From: Roseibium sp. Sym1
Lineage (GTDB): Bacteria > Pseudomonadota > Alphaproteobacteria > Rhizobiales > Stappiaceae
NCBI RefSeq assembly: GCF_027359675.1
Contig: NZ_CP114786.1
Location: 4,624,501 to 4,688,500 of the forward strand
Length of the DNA: 64,000 nucleotides
Direction of reading: 5' to 3'
Shown: one piece after another, positions 63,144 through 64,000 of the stretch
Layout of the letters: each line of letters opens with the position of its first letter
How positions within the stretch are numbered: position 1 is the stretch's first letter
Program-made: the position numbers and the translations under genes
Notes under the pieces: model-generated
Seen by the model: the letters and a program-made list of their open reading frames with translations, nothing else
Databases searched by the model: none
What the model was told of the DNA's origin: nothing

Positions 63144-64000
63144 ATGAAATTCCTGGTGAAGTTTTTTGGCTACCTGTTCGGAATCGGGGCGGTGTTCGCG
63201 CTTCTGATTGCGGCCGGCGTGTGGATGTATCTGCAGACCCTTTCAGAGGATCTGCCGGACTATACAGCGCTGAAGAATTACGAGCCTCCGGTCATGACCC
63301 GCGTTCATGCCGCGGACGGCAGCCTGATGGCCGAATACGCGACACAGAGGCGCATGTTCCTGCCGATCCAGGCGATTCCAGACCGGGTGAAGCAGGCGTT
63401 CATCGCGGCGGAAGACAAGAACTTCTACAAACATATCGGGGTGGACCCGGAAGGCATTGCCCGTGCGGTCGTGAGGCTCGTTCAGAACTACGGCTCCGGA
63501 CGGCGCCCGGAAGGCGCTTCGACCATCACCCAGCAGGTGGCGAAGAACTTTCTCCTGTCGGACCTCGTGAGCGAAGAGCGCCAACGCCGTTCCGCCGCCT
63601 ACGAGCGCAAGGTCAAGGAAGCGATCCTCTCGCTCAGGATCGAGCAGGCCTACACCAAGGACGAGATTCTCGAACTCTATCTCAACGAGATCTATTTCGG
63701 CTTCGGCGCCTACGGCGTGGCCGCTGCCTCGCTGATCTATTTCGACAAGTCGGTGCATGAACTGACGCTCGAAGAGATCGCCTACATGGCGGCGTTGCCC
63801 AAGGGGCCGAGCAACTATCATCCCTACCGGAAGACCGAAGCGGCGATCGCGCGCCGCAACTACGTGCTCGACCGCATGATGGCCGATGGCTACATCAGCA
63901 CGGAGGACGGCGAGGAAGCCAAGCAGAAGCCGATCGTGGTCAAGCCGCGCGAAACCGGCTCGCGGCTGTTTGCCGCCGAGTATTTCACCGAGGAGGTCCG
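63144..64000 (+). CDS. mrcA: Penicillin-binding protein 1A, N-terminal part (cut by window end)
   Basis: 285 residues are visible and the frame runs off the end. A short cytoplasmic start and one transmembrane helix (about 5-30) precede the GT51 transglycosylase: AAEDKNFYKHIGVDPEGI with the catalytic Glu, EGASTITQQVAKNFLLS, YLNEIYFGFGAYGVAAA and AALPKGPSNY. It polymerises peptidoglycan strands in the periplasm; the transpeptidase domain lies beyond the window. It follows amiC, fitting a cell-wall cluster. Confidence 0.95.
   Translation, partial: MKFLVKFFGYLFGIGAVFALLIAAGVWMYLQTLSEDLPDYTALKNYEPPVMTRVHAADGSLMAEYATQRRMFLPIQAIPDRVKQAFIAAEDKNFYKHIGVDPEGIARAVVRLVQNYGSGRRPEGASTITQQVAKNFLLSDLVSEERQRRSAAYERKVKEAILSLRIEQAYTKDEILELYLNEIYFGFGAYGVAAASLIYFDKSVHELTLEEIAYMAALPKGPSNYHPYRKTEAAIARRNYVLDRMMADGYISTEDGEEAKQKPIVVKPRETGSRLFAAEYFTEEV

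Overview
The window looks like chromosomal DNA of a high-GC alphaproteobacterium, probably a marine member of the Stappiaceae (Roseibium/Labrenzia/Stappia type). This is inferred from gene content, not from a marker gene: the gene order rne - amiC - mrcA, the block aat - accC - accB - dsbA-like, an NDUFA12-type complex I subunit, and a 1226-residue B12-dependent NrdJ. No rRNA, tRNA or CRISPR array was seen.

Layout. 1-5.2 kb: end of a small membrane protein, a GST, an orphan Tat-exported peptide-type binding protein, a HIT protein, and an ArsR regulator divergent from a PLP decarboxylase. 5.2-10.4 kb: an envelope-repair block (pspA-like, yiaAB-like and a MFS-PlsC-AMP ligase fusion of the Aas type), divergent from a TetR gene whose probable operators flank the promoter. 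10.7-15.4 kb: an AT-richer alpha/beta hydrolase, an M13 metallopeptidase gene broken by an in-frame TAA, and selO. 15.9-25.1 kb: seven genes joined by six successive 4-base start/stop overlaps (HMG-CoA reductase, UbiA-like, PEP-synthase/rifampicin-phosphotransferase-like, BtaA-like DUF3419, phytol/dolichol-kinase-like, GNAT-like, AMP ligase). I know no described pathway with this gene set, and it is the best candidate for an undescribed system. 25.3-30.8 kb: a DeoR-regulated ABC importer of the 2-aminoethylphosphonate/Fe3+ class, divergent from an inositol-monophosphatase-family phosphatase. 31.3-35.5 kb: long-form GAPDH, a FAD monooxygenase and a PPi-type phosphofructokinase.

35.5-45 kb is accessory in character. 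It holds nested inverted repeats that look like a MITE inside an older palindrome, a tyrosinase with a small His-rich partner, an EamA exporter, a tyrosine recombinase broken by an in-frame TAG, and a DUF1254 / alkylsulfatase-like / DUF1254 / outer-membrane-barrel cluster whose sulfatase-like member has lost most expected zinc ligands. 45-64 kb is mostly core: nrdJ with two NrdR-box-like sites 31 bp apart, a response regulator, NDUFA12, a nested palindromic repeat region, aat, accC, accB, a DsbA-like protein, an M48-TPR protease, an aminotransferase, rne, amiC and the start of mrcA.

Functional themes are membrane lipid building and repair (Aas/PspA block, accBC, the seven-gene operon), envelope maintenance (M48 protease, AmiC, PBP1A), uptake of small organic compounds, and an accessory segment with two independent premature stops nearby.
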